Assembly (NCBI GenBank): GCA_902801515.1
Contig: CADCII010000015.1
Location: 1-64,000, forward strand
Source of the DNA: an uncultured Lachnospiraceae bacterium
GTDB taxonomy: Bacteria; Bacillota; Clostridia; Lachnospirales; Lachnospiraceae
DNA: 64,000 nt
Reading direction: 5' to 3'
Part shown: positions 9,657-19,600 of the stretch, piece after piece
How positions within the stretch are numbered: position 1 is the stretch's first letter
How the letters are laid out: the number at the start of each line of letters is the position of its first letter
Translations under genes and position numbers: made by a program
The notes under the pieces: model-generated
Databases searched by the model: none
Told to the model about the DNA's origin: nothing
Seen by the model: only the letters and a program-made list of their open reading frames with translations

Positions 9657-10179
9657 AATTGTCATCCGGATGGATCAGAAGGTAATCTGTCAGTTCCATC
9701 TGTGTGCCTTCGGTGACCAGGTTCTGCATCTGCGGATCCTGTCCGTAGCGTGATATGATGTTGTGAACGGTTCCTACCCCAAGCCCCACATGTGAGGCAA
9801 TCTCACGGATATAGCAGCCTTTCCTCCGCAGCTTCAGCACGATCAGCACCTGACGCTCATCCACCTTCTGGGGATTGGAGGATTCCGGCTCTCTGCGGCA
9901 TTCTGCCTGGGCTTTCCGGGAGCGGCGCTCTTTCATGATCGCCTTCTCCATGAGTTCAACGACGTCATTGATCTCATTGAGATGATCCTCATCCGGGACA
10001 CGGAAACGCTCCACATTGACAACCTGCCTGGCTTCACTGCGCAGGTCATTCATACGCGCGCGCATCATCTCCATCTCCAGAGTCGCGCTGCTGAGCTGAC
10101 CCTTCAGTTCCGAGACCTGTTTATTCAGATTTGCGATCAGCTGTCTGCTGTCGATGGGGTTATCCTGCGGATCTGCCAT
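9655..10179 (-). CDS. Small coiled-coil HTH DNA-binding protein
   Basis: 174-residue cytoplasmic protein. Residues about 15-50 form a heptad-like coiled coil (QLIANLNKQVSELKGQL onwards). Residues about 105-140 read as a helix-turn-helix of the resolvase/HTH_7 kind (VLKLRRKGCYIREIASHVGL, then GVGTVHNIISRYG). The acidic tail is short. No ligand or catalytic domain is visible, so I call it a probable transcriptional regulator, target unknown. GAAAGAAGG precedes the ATG. A structured element ending in a T-run (10254-10370) lies in its leader and may control it. Confidence 0.75.
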   Translation of the reverse strand: MADPQDNPIDSRQLIANLNKQVSELKGQLSSATLEMEMMRARMNDLRSEARQVVNVERFRVPDEDHLNEINDVVELMEKAIMKERRSRKAQAECRREPESSNPQKVDERQVLIVLKLRRKGCYIREIASHVGLGVGTVHNIISRYGQDPQMQNLVTEGTQMELTDYLLIHPDDN

Positions 10180-10253
10180 GGCTGCCTTCTTTCAGAACAG
10201 AACAATACTGAAATGAGTATATCACATTATGCAGGGGATTGGCGGAACCGGAC

Positions 10254-10370
10254 AAAAAAACCTTCCGGAGTTGCTGGTCGCCAGTGGCGACCGTTCAGCA
10301 ACGACCGAGCCGGAGGCGAGACCTGCACCTGAGCGGGTAATTACCGGACACCTCACTGAGGTTGTATCAT
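10254..10370 (-). repeat. Related structured repeat R2, ending in an intrinsic terminator
   Basis: Read on the minus strand it begins ATACAACCTCAG followed closely by GGTGTCC, as in R1, and contains GCCTCCGGC. It then folds into a long hairpin: GGTCGCC with GGCGACC (10276-10292), extended by GTTGCT with AGCAAC and by a GC-rich base. The hairpin is followed directly by seven T residues (complement of 10254-10260). It lies upstream of the HTH regulator in sense orientation, so it could act as a leader attenuator. Confidence 0.65.
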
Positions 10371-10390
10371 GCGCTGAAATGCGCTAAAAT
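10362..10390 (+). promoter_or_regulatory. Sigma-A-type promoter for the secreted protein gene
   Basis: TTGTAT at 10362-10367, a 17-base spacer and TAAAAT at 10385-10390 lie 60 bases upstream of the ATG at 10450. The -35 overlaps the end of repeat R2. Confidence 0.6.
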
Positions 10391-10449
10391 AGAGCAAACC
10401 GTGCCCAAATTCCGGCAGGCACATGTCACAGTATGTGATGGAGGATATT

Positions 10450-11445
10450 ATGAAGAACAAAAGATGGAGCGCAGCAATCTGTGCTGCTGCGGGACTGGTG
10501 CTGGCAACAGCTTTCTGCGCATCTGCGTCGGAGATCCGCATTATAAACGAAGAGTCGGAGTCAGAAGAGACCGCGGCAGTCATTTCTCAGGGACAGGTTC
10601 AGGGCGGAGCCATGACCGGTGACGAGACAGAGCAGGAGGCAGATACTTCCAGACCTCTTAATCCGTCTGCGGAGAAGATCACAGCCGACGATGCGGTCAG
10701 TGGCGCCCGCACTTTGTATTCGCAGATGCAGCATTATGCTGACATCAATGATAATACGAATTTCGCGGCACTTTTTGAGCCAGGTGCTGACGCACAGACG
10801 ATTCAGAACCAGCTGCAGAAGATCAAGAATTCTCTGACCGAGCTGAATGGACTGAATTCCCATTCGGATTTCTGTTTCTATGACCCCACGTCTGATACGA
10901 CCCAGAGCCCGTATTATTTCGCAGTCGCTCTGTGCGATTACGATGTGGACAGCGACGGGGCAGCTGCCTGGTATTCTACTCTGATGCGTGTCGCCAGATA
11001 TGAGGATGGATGGAAGGCCAGTGTCATGCCGGCCGGAGAACTGCTGACGCAGATTCTTCCGCAGGGCTTCAGGGATGCGCAGTCGGCAAAGCGCAACAGC
11101 GAGAACCTGTATCCTTCATTTGCGCTTCCCTATAAAGAGAATACCGTTTTCGAAGGAGCCCTCTATGCGCTTCCGGTCCTGCTCTGGCAGGAAGAGAACG
11201 GGGATGTAAACTGTGCTGTGTGGATAGCGAACGGAACACAGACAGCAAAGTGGTGCGATTCCATAGATCTGATCGCGAATGACAAGGAACTCGGCGAGGT
11301 CATGGCTGTCAATGTGCCGGTGCAGATAGCGCTGGAGGGCAGTCAGCCGACGCTTGCAGTCTGCACGGTTCCTGCCAATTATGTCAAGACCGGGACAGAT
11401 GCATGGACCGCGGTCAATGTTAATTCCAATCTTAAGTATCAGTAA
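10450..11445 (+). CDS. Secreted protein sharing a domain with the kinase ectodomain
   Basis: 331-residue exported protein. The start at 10450 is set by GGAGG at 10440-10444 and gives a clean signal peptide (MKNKRWSAAICAAAGLVLAT, cleavage near FCASA-SE). A short acidic linker leads into a domain of about 245 residues. That domain resembles the extracellular part of the Ser/Thr kinase at 45951-47876: LPQGFRDA versus FPAGFREA, WQEENGDV versus WQTDSGDV, IANGT versus FANGT, and NDKELGEVMA versus NDEELGTILA, in the same order and spacing. I know no named family for it. It is followed 15 bases later by a zinc-ribbon membrane protein and may share its transcript. Function unknown; a ligand-binding or cell-wall sensing role is inference. 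Confidence 0.8.
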   Translation: MKNKRWSAAICAAAGLVLATAFCASASEIRIINEESESEETAAVISQGQVQGGAMTGDETEQEADTSRPLNPSAEKITADDAVSGARTLYSQMQHYADINDNTNFAALFEPGADAQTIQNQLQKIKNSLTELNGLNSHSDFCFYDPTSDTTQSPYYFAVALCDYDVDSDGAAAWYSTLMRVARYEDGWKASVMPAGELLTQILPQGFRDAQSAKRNSENLYPSFALPYKENTVFEGALYALPVLLWQEENGDVNCAVWIANGTQTAKWCDSIDLIANDKELGEVMAVNVPVQIALEGSQPTLAVCTVPANYVKTGTDAWTAVNVNSNLKYQ

Positions 11446-11460
11446 GATTCCGGGGGCGGT

Positions 11461-12810
11461 ATGCAAGTTTGTAGGAAGTGCGGAGCTGCGCTGCGGGATA
11501 CGGATAAGTACTGCAGCCAGTGCGGAGCCAGGGCACCCAGCGCCAGTGTCAGGGCGAGGAAGGAAAAAGCACAGAAGAAAAAGGAGCAGAAGGAGATCAC
11601 CTTCCGTACTCAGCCGGAGAAGGGAACTCCTTACCGGGAGAATTTTGAGGAAGGCGAGAATCGCAGAAGTGCTCTGAGGATGACTGTGACGATTCTGGTC
11701 CTTATGATGCTGGCAGTCGCGGGATTTGCCGGATACTATCTCTATCTGGGAAGATCTTCAAGAAATGTATCCGCCGGAAGAGACGGTGCGCGAATCGAGA
11801 TCCTGACAGAAGGCAGTGTGTCGGCTCCTGACGCTGAGGCTGCCGAACCTGCTAATGTCAAAGAGAGAGAAGATGCTCCGAAGATCGTCGGCCAGGAGGA
11901 CGCCGGAGCAGAGGATAAGCAGCAGGAGACTGCGGTGCAGGAAGCAGCCGTGGAGACAGAAGTTCAGACAGAGGCACAGACTGAACCTCAGACTGAACCA
12001 CCTGCGCCGGTTGCTGCTGATGTGATCGATGTCTCGCAGATCCAGACCCTGCTTGCCTCCGGAAGTACGGCTACTTCCGCTGAAGTATATATCTATGACC
12101 TGAAGCATGACAGTGAAGTGGCAGTCAATGACTGCACGGTTCAGCTCAGACTGTCCGCCATGATCACTGTCCCGATCCTGTACACAGCTGCAAGCCGGAT
12201 CGATGCAGGGGAACTGAGCATGGATACGGAGATCACCTATGTGACCACGATAGGCGGAAGAGGTGAGATCACGACGGAATCCAGGGATGGACAGTCATAT
12301 CCGCTTTCCTTCTACCTGCAGACAATGGTCAACTATTCTGACAATAACTGCATCAATATCCTGATCGACTTCCTGGGACTTGATTCCATCAACGCAGTAT
12401 GCCAGGAAGCAGGCTACACATCCATCTGGATGGAACGCGGCCTGGTCGCGTCCGGAGATACCGGAGGACTGGACAACTATGGATCGGCGAAGGACATCAC
12501 ATTGATGATACGAGATCTGTATACCGGCAAATTCAACTCGATCGGAACAGATTTTATGAAGGAATACTTCCATATCGATGGGGGCGACAGTCTCCCGACC
12601 GTGATCGGCCTTGCGCCTTCTGTCGCTGACGCGACACTGTTCCTGAACCAGAACGGTCACGTTGACACACGCTATCTGGAGTCCGCTGTCATTGAAGAAA
12701 ACGGAGCGGAATATATTCTGACGATCATGCTCAACGGGGACAATGGCCTGGTCTACAATCCGGCGGTACAGGATATAGCTGAATATGTCAGTACTGCTGT
12801 AACACCATAG
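11461..12810 (+). CDS. Zinc-ribbon membrane protein with inactive beta-lactamase-like ectodomain
   Basis: 449 residues. An N-terminal zinc ribbon (CRKCGAALRDTDKYCSQCG, residues 4-22) is cytoplasmic, followed by a basic linker, one membrane helix (about 75-97), and an acidic Gln/Glu-rich extracellular stalk with QTE repeats. A C-terminal domain (about 195-449) resembles class A beta-lactamase. The SDN motif is kept in YSDNNCIN. However, the SxxK motif reads A233-M-I-T236 when aligned on the flanking VPIL, so the nucleophile Ser and general-base Lys are both lost. No KTG is seen. It is therefore probably a binding protein for peptidoglycan or another ligand rather than an enzyme. The ribosome site is weak (GGGGGCGG). 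Confidence 0.78.
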   Translation: MQVCRKCGAALRDTDKYCSQCGARAPSASVRARKEKAQKKKEQKEITFRTQPEKGTPYRENFEEGENRRSALRMTVTILVLMMLAVAGFAGYYLYLGRSSRNVSAGRDGARIEILTEGSVSAPDAEAAEPANVKEREDAPKIVGQEDAGAEDKQQETAVQEAAVETEVQTEAQTEPQTEPPAPVAADVIDVSQIQTLLASGSTATSAEVYIYDLKHDSEVAVNDCTVQLRLSAMITVPILYTAASRIDAGELSMDTEITYVTTIGGRGEITTESRDGQSYPLSFYLQTMVNYSDNNCINILIDFLGLDSINAVCQEAGYTSIWMERGLVASGDTGGLDNYGSAKDITLMIRDLYTGKFNSIGTDFMKEYFHIDGGDSLPTVIGLAPSVADATLFLNQNGHVDTRYLESAVIEENGAEYILTIMLNGDNGLVYNPAVQDIAEYVSTAVTP

Positions 12811-12838
12811 TTAAGAAAGCAGAAAGAGAGCTTAGTGA

Positions 12839-15800
12839 ATGAGTAAAGTACGCCGTGTTTACGCAGAAAAGAAGGAAGCATACGCCGGAGCGGCAAAAGA
12901 TCTCGCCCATGAGATCCGCAGTTATCTGGGAGTCAGCGGACTGGAGAAGATCCGTATCCTGATCCGGTATGACATCGAGAATATCTCCGATGCCATCTAT
13001 GAAGAAGCGAAGGCATGTGTGTTTGCCGAACCTCCGGTGGACATTCTGTACGAAGAAGAATTTCAGAAGAAGGAGACGGACCGGGTATTTGCAGTAGAGT
13101 ACCTGCCCGGACAGTTTGACCAGAGAGCGGATTCTGCAGTGCAGTGCATCCGTTTTCTGAATGAAAATGAAGATGTCCTGATCCGTACCGCAACGGTCTA
13201 TGTCCTGGAGGGCAGCATATCGGATGAGGATATGAAGGCGATCGAAGAATACTGCTACAACCCTGTGGATTCAAGGCTTGCGGGACTCCAGAAACCGGAG
13301 ACCCTGGAGCAGAAGTTTGATGAGCCGGAAGACATCAAAACCTTTGAGGCTTTCACTTCCATGGAAGAAGATAAGTTCCGGGAACTCTATGATTCCCTGG
13401 GACTTGCCATGACATACAGGGATTTTCATTTCATCAGAGAGTACTTTTCTCAGGAAGAGCACAGGGATCCGACAGTCACTGAGATCCGGGTGCTGGATAC
13501 CTACTGGTCGGATCACTGCCGCCATACGACATTTTCAACAGAGCTGAAGAATGTGACCTTTGACGACGGGTATTACCGTGAGCCGATCGAAGCTGCGTTC
13601 CGGAAGTATCTCGAAGATCGCGCTGAAGTGTACGGCGACAGGAAAGACAAGTTTGTCTGCCTGATGGACCTGGCGACTATGGGAGCCAGAAAACTGAAGA
13701 AAGACGGGCTGCTGGAAGACCAGGAGGAGACAGACGAGATCAATGCCTGCTCTATCGTTGTTCCTGTAGAGATTGACGGACAGACTGAGGAATGGCTGAT
13801 CAATTTTAAAAATGAAACACATAATCATCCGACGGAGATCGAACCGTTCGGCGGCGCAGCGACCTGCCTGGGCGGCGCGATCCGCGATCCGCTGTCAGGC
13901 CGCACCTATGTCTATCAGGCAATGCGCGTGACCGGAGCAGCTGATCCGAGGACTTCCATGGCGGATACGCTCAGGGGCAAGCTTCCGCAGAAGAAACTGG
14001 TCCGTGAGGCAGCTCACGGCTACAGTTCTTACGGAAACCAGATCGGACTTGCGACCGGCTATGTGAAAGAGATCTATCATCCGGCTTATGTGGCCAAGCG
14101 TATGGAGATCGGCGCTGTAATGGCTGCTGCTCCGAGGAAGAATGTTATCCGCGAGACATCCAGACCGGGCGACGTGATCATACTGCTGGGCGGAAGGACC
14201 GGACGCGACGGGATCGGAGGGGCGACGGGTTCCTCAAAGGCTCACACGGCGTCTTCCATCGAAGTTTGCGGTGCTGAGGTCCAGAAGGGAAATGCGCCGA
14301 CTGAGAGAAAACTGCAGCGTATGTTCCGAAGACCCGAGGTCTCGAGACTGATCCGCAAGTGTAATGACTTTGGCGCCGGCGGAGTCTCCGTCGCGATCGG
14401 TGAGCTTGCCGAAGGACTGGAGATCGATCTGGATAAGGTACCCAAGAAATACGCAGGTCTTGACGGAACCGAGCTTGCGATCTCGGAGTCCCAGGAGAGA
14501 ATGGCCTGTGTCATCGGACCTGAGGATGTGGATGAATTCCTGAAATATGCGGCACAGGAGAATCTGGAAGCAGTAAAGGTAGCTGTTGTCACTGCGTCCG
14601 GGCGCCTGGTCATGAACTGGCGCGGGAATACGATCGTCGATATCAGCAGGGCATTCCTCGACACCAACGGAGCCCACCAGGAGACGGACGTTGAGGTAGA
14701 GATGCCTTCCTGCGAAAACAGGTATTTTGACAAGAAGCCTCTGGAAGAGGTCAGAGTCCGTGAATGCTGGACCGGCAGGCTGAAGGATCTGAACGGCTGC
14801 TCCCAGAAGGGACTGGTCGAGATGTTCGACTCTTCCATCGGAGCTGGATCTGTGCTGATGCCTTACGGCGGAAAATATCAGCTGACTGAGACCCAGACGA
14901 TGGTCGCCAAACTCCCCATGGACAGTGGAAAGTGCGACACTGTCACCATGATGGCTTACGGATTTGATCCTTATCTGTCGGGCTGGAGCCCGTATCACGG
15001 CGCGATCTATGCGGTACTGGAGTCTGTTGCCAGGATCACTGCTTCCGGCGGCGACTGGTCGAAGATCCGGTTTACATTCCAGGAGTATTTCCGCAGGATG
15101 AGCGATGATCCGAAACGCTGGAGCCAGCCGGCCGCAGCTTTGCTCGGAGCGTACACTGCCCAGATCGGACTGGGACTTCCGTCTATAGGCGGCAAGGATT
15201 CCATGAGCGGTTCATTTGACGACATCGATGTACCGCCGACACTGGTTTCATTTGCAGTAGATGTCAATACGGTCGGAAACATAATCAGTCCGGAACTGAA
15301 GAAGGCAGGAAGCAAACTGGTCCTGATACAGATCGACAGAGATCAATATGATGTGCCGGACTTTGAGGATGCGAAACGTCAGTACAGCGCGTTTTTTGAG
15401 GATGTGAAAGCCGGCCGTATCCTGAGTGCCTACGCAGTTGACGCGCAGGGCTTTGCCGCAGCGCTGAGCAAGATGGCGTTCGGCAACAGGCTGGGATTCA
15501 GGATCGAGCATAACGTCGCTCCGGAAGATTTGTTCTTCCCGGACTTCGGCGCGATCATATGCGAAGTGAAGGACGGTGAAGTCGGCAGTCTCCACACCCG
15601 GTATACGGTTGTGGGCGTTGTCGAAGATACACAGAGATTCGAATACAGAAATACATCGATACCCATCGATGAAGCGCTTGAGGCATGGACCGGAACCCTG
15701 GAGAAGACATTCCGCTCCGTTCCCGCGCATGAACCGGATCAGACTGCTTCTGCACCGGCGGATGTGGAACCGTTTGATGTCACTAAAGCAGGCTCTGTCT

Positions 15801-16621
15801 ATGTGTGCGGCCATAAGATCGCACAGCCGAAAGTCTTTATTCCGGTATTCCCGGGGACCAACTGCGAATATGACAGTGCAAAGGCATTCGAACGTGCAGG
15901 TGCCCGGACAGACGTGAGAGTATTCAGGAATCTTTCTTCTGATGATATCAGAGCGTCAGTGGACGAATTCGCATCTGCTATCGATGATGCCCAGATCATA
16001 ATGTTCCCGGGCGGCTTCTCGGCAGGTGACGAGCCTGACGGATCTGCGAAGTTCTTCGCAACGGCATTCCGCAATGCGAAGATCAGCGAGTCGGTGGAGA
16101 GACTCCTCGGTGAGAGAGACGGCCTGATCCTGGGTATCTGCAACGGATTCCAGGCACTGATCAAACTGGGACTTGTTCCGGAAGGAAAGATTGCCCCGGT
16201 CAGTGAGAACAGTCCGACACTGACATTTAATACGATCCACCGCCATGTATCCCGCATGGTCTGCACGAAGGTCATGACCAACAAGAGTCCGTGGCTGGCC
16301 CAGGCTGAACTTGGAGGAGTCTATGTCAACGCGGCTTCCCACGGAGAGGGAAGATTTGTCGCAGATGAAAGCTGGATCAGAAAACTCATCGAAAACGGTC
16401 AGGTCGCGACAATGTACTGCGATCCGGACGGAATGATCACTGCGGATCCAAGATGGAATGTAAATGGCTCCTTCGCGTGTATCGAAGGCATTACCAGTCC
16501 GGATGGCAGGATCCTCGGAAAGATGGCGCACATCGAGCGGCGCGGCGAAGGAGTCGCAGTCAATATCAGCGGCGAGCAGGACATGAAGGTGTTTGAGAGC
16601 GGCGTGCAGTATTTCAGATAA
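12839..16621 (+). CDS. purL: Phosphoribosylformylglycinamidine synthase, single-chain
   Basis: Converts FGAR, glutamine and ATP to FGAM in purine synthesis. At 1260 residues it is the large form with the PurS-like region, the PurL synthase core and the glutaminase fused. The core motif FKNETHNHPTEIEPFGGAAT is near residue 325. The class I glutamine amidotransferase domain starts at FIPVFPGTNCEYD, and the catalytic Cys is C1101 in GICNGFQ. Gene order here (after a beta-lactamase-like protein, before a CapA-like protein) does not place it in a pur operon. I see no purine riboswitch in the 28 bases upstream. Confidence 0.97.
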   Translation: MSKVRRVYAEKKEAYAGAAKDLAHEIRSYLGVSGLEKIRILIRYDIENISDAIYEEAKACVFAEPPVDILYEEEFQKKETDRVFAVEYLPGQFDQRADSAVQCIRFLNENEDVLIRTATVYVLEGSISDEDMKAIEEYCYNPVDSRLAGLQKPETLEQKFDEPEDIKTFEAFTSMEEDKFRELYDSLGLAMTYRDFHFIREYFSQEEHRDPTVTEIRVLDTYWSDHCRHTTFSTELKNVTFDDGYYREPIEAAFRKYLEDRAEVYGDRKDKFVCLMDLATMGARKLKKDGLLEDQEETDEINACSIVVPVEIDGQTEEWLINFKNETHNHPTEIEPFGGAATCLGGAIRDPLSGRTYVYQAMRVTGAADPRTSMADTLRGKLPQKKLVREAAHGYSSYGNQIGLATGYVKEIYHPAYVAKRMEIGAVMAAAPRKNVIRETSRPGDVIILLGGRTGRDGIGGATGSSKAHTASSIEVCGAEVQKGNAPTERKLQRMFRRPEVSRLIRKCNDFGAGGVSVAIGELAEGLEIDLDKVPKKYAGLDGTELAISESQERMACVIGPEDVDEFLKYAAQENLEAVKVAVVTASGRLVMNWRGNTIVDISRAFLDTNGAHQETDVEVEMPSCENRYFDKKPLEEVRVRECWTGRLKDLNGCSQKGLVEMFDSSIGAGSVLMPYGGKYQLTETQTMVAKLPMDSGKCDTVTMMAYGFDPYLSGWSPYHGAIYAVLESVARITASGGDWSKIRFTFQEYFRRMSDDPKRWSQPAAALLGAYTAQIGLGLPSIGGKDSMSGSFDDIDVPPTLVSFAVDVNTVGNIISPELKKAGSKLVLIQIDRDQYDVPDFEDAKRQYSAFFEDVKAGRILSAYAVDAQGFAAALSKMAFGNRLGFRIEHNVAPEDLFFPDFGAIICEVKDGEVGSLHTRYTVVGVVEDTQRFEYRNTSIPIDEALEAWTGTLEKTFRSVPAHEPDQTASAPADVEPFDVTKAGSVYVCGHKIAQPKVFIPVFPGTNCEYDSAKAFERAGARTDVRVFRNLSSDDIRASVDEFASAIDDAQIIMFPGGFSAGDEPDGSAKFFATAFRNAKISESVERLLGERDGLILGICNGFQALIKLGLVPEGKIAPVSENSPTLTFNTIHRHVSRMVCTKVMTNKSPWLAQAELGGVYVNAASHGEGRFVADESWIRKLIENGQVATMYCDPDGMITADPRWNVNGSFACIEGITSPDGRILGKMAHIERRGEGVAVNISGEQDMKVFESGVQYFR

Positions 16622-16657
16622 AGATACTCTATAACCCTGGATTGGGAGAAACACAGA

Positions 16658-19600
16658 ATGGATAACGAAGAGATCAAGAAACTGCTTCAGGAGCTCAAGA
16701 AGAATTCCGATGAAAGCACAGCTGTACGAAGTGAGGTGGTGAAGATTCATTTCGACACCCCGGCGGAAGCAGCGCGGCGCAGGAAGGCTAAAGCACGGGC
16801 AGAGGCGGAAGAAGCGAGAAGAAAACGCGAGGAAGAGGAGAAGGCCAGAGCAGCGGAAGAAGCGAGGCGCCTGGAAGCCGAGCGCATGGCGCGCGAAGTA
16901 GTCGAAGAAGCGAAGCTTCAGGCAAAAGCCGGTTTCTCCTCCGATCTCGAACAGGATCTGGACCTGATCACAGAAGGGCAGGAACTTCCTGAAGATGAGT
17001 TCGGCGAAAGTGCGGATGATCTGGATCTCAACTGGGAGTATGAGAGACCGCGCCTGAGTACCGACGCTCCTGAGGATGAAGAGTCTGAGGGAGATGACGA
17101 GGATGCGGACTATATGTCTGATTCTGATGAGTTCCGTGACGGTATTATCCCGGATGACAGCAATCCTGTCCGCTCTGCATTTGGTGCGATCACAGGGGCC
17201 TTTGCTTCTCTGACAGAACGCCTTCGGGAGAAAGAACCGAAGGAAGATGACGGGGAAGAGGAGCCGGCCGGTGAAGAGCCCGGAGAAGGAGACGGCGAAC
17301 CGGAAGATGTGTCTGTTAAAGAGACGGATTCTTCGGAGGAGTCTTCGTCTTCTGACGATGCTCCGAAGAAAAGGAGATGGAGTTTTAGCTTCGGCGGGAA
17401 GCAGAAAGATGATTCTTCTGTGAGTGAAGACGAATCTGCGGAGGCTGAGGAAGAGCCTGCAGCGGATGAGTACGATCCTGACGAGGAATGGAAACGCCGC
17501 ATGGAAGAACCCCCTTCAGGCAAGCGGAAACGCAGAAAGCTTCCAAAGGAACCACTGTTCAGTTTCTCAAAAAAAGACAGAAAGAAGTCAGAACTTCCGG
17601 AAGAGGTTCCTGCAGAGGGAAATGATTCCATACCACTTTCAGAGAATGGTCAGGAAGATGCATATCATTCTGAGGATGAGACGGCGGATGAGTATGGCTC
17701 TGAGCCAGGGATGGAGGATGACTACGCCGCTGAGTCCGGGATGACAGATGAGTACAATCCTGAGAGCGGCCGCGATACCGGCAGCAGCCTTGAACCTGAT
17801 GCGGACAACTTCGACCGTGAGAACTATGGAATACAGGAACAAGGCCAGGATTCCGGCTATAATACCGGGCAGGAGGAAGACGCCGGCCCGCAGTCCGAAG
17901 AAGAACCGTTTCAGGAAAAAAGTATAGAGGTCATTGACCTTGATGAAAATACGAACAGCAAAGAAGCAGAAGTGATCCCGCTGGATGCCCGTTCCACCGG
18001 GCCGCTCCCGAGGCTGAAAGCCGGAAGATTCCTGTCAGGAAGAAAGACGGTACCGTCTCCTGCCGAGGAAGCGAAGAAAAAAGAAAAGAAGAAAAAATCC
18101 AAAGAACCAAAAGAACCGAAAAAGCCGAATGAGACGTGGCTTAAGATCAAAAGATTCATCTCAGAACACCGCCGTCAGTGCCTGATCGGCCTGGCTGCAG
18201 TGCTTGTCCTGATCCTTGCGATTGCCGCATTTATGCTGGTGATCTCGAAGATGCAGAGCAGGCGCCGGGCGACGATCCGCGAAGATGAAGGACTGACGAT
18301 CCAGATTCTGTCGCAGCCGGATTCATTTACTCCGGAAGGGGACATATCACTGCGGGTGAAAGCTCCTGAGACAATCCAGTCGATAACGATCAACGGGGAG
18401 AATATTGATATAAAGCAGGGAAGGACCGTTGACCTGGATTATCATGCGCAGACCGGAGCTCTTGAAATGATGGTGGTATCTACCGACAAAGTGCGCAGCG
18501 CAGATATCACACTTGCATATGTTGATTCCCAGCCGCCGGCAGTCACGGTGTCTGAGAATAACGGGATGATCGAACTGACAGCTGAGGACAAGGAAACCGG
18601 GGTCAAGGCGATCTACATCGGCAGAAATGACGGACTGTCTGATGTCCCGACTTACGAGGAGTATACGGAGCCGATTCCTGCAGATCCGGATGCAGTATTC
18701 TCATATTATGCGACGGATGAGGCGGGCAACAGTTCCGCGCCGGCAGTTTCGGCAATGATCCCTGCAACCGAGATCGCGTTCCCGCAGAACAGATACGGTA
18801 TCTTCCCGGGATCTGAGACGCCTCTGCAGGTTGTCACGACACCGGAGAATGCATTTGTCAACAACCTGACCTATGAGGTTGAAAATGAAAAAGTCGCCAA
18901 GGTCAGCGACGGAATCCTGACCGGCATCAGTGAAGGAGATACGAAGGTCATCGCTTCAGCGGACGGTCTGTCTTCCGTTTCGGCAACCGTATCTGTTAAG
19001 GCTGACCGGAGTGTGACGATCTCCTGTGTCGGAGACTGCACACTGGGAACCGATATAAACCTGAGCGCGAACACCAGCTTCAATGCATATCAGGCTACGT
19101 ACGGCAACAGTTATTTCTTCGATAATGTAAGGACGATCCTGAGCCAGGATGACGCGACTTTCGCAAACTTTGAAGGGACACTGACAACTCTGGATGAAAG
19201 CCACAGGAAGGACAAGCCGTATGCTTTTAAGGCGGATCCCTCATACGCAGAGATCCTGACGGATGGAAGCATAGAAGTTGTGACGCTTGCAAACAACCAC
19301 ACCTATGACTACGGTGACCAGAGTACGCAGGATACGAAGGACGCTCTGGATGCGGCAGGCGTGAACTGGTGCTCGGGAGAAGATATAGCGTATATGGATC
19401 TGAATGGCGTCAAGACCGCCTTTATAGGCATCTATGCTCTGGAGAACGGCCTGGAGAGTATGGATCTGGTACAGAATACGATCGCGGACGCGAAGGAGAA
19501 CGGAGCAGATCTGATCATCATACATTTCCACTGGGGCGTGGAACTGGTCACGACACTGGACGACTTTGAGAGACAGCTTGCACATGCTGCAATAGACGCA

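Noticed and set aside
9655..10179. HTH protein as a site-specific recombinase
   Set aside because: Only the resolvase-like HTH is present; there is no catalytic Ser domain and no inverted crossover sites nearby.
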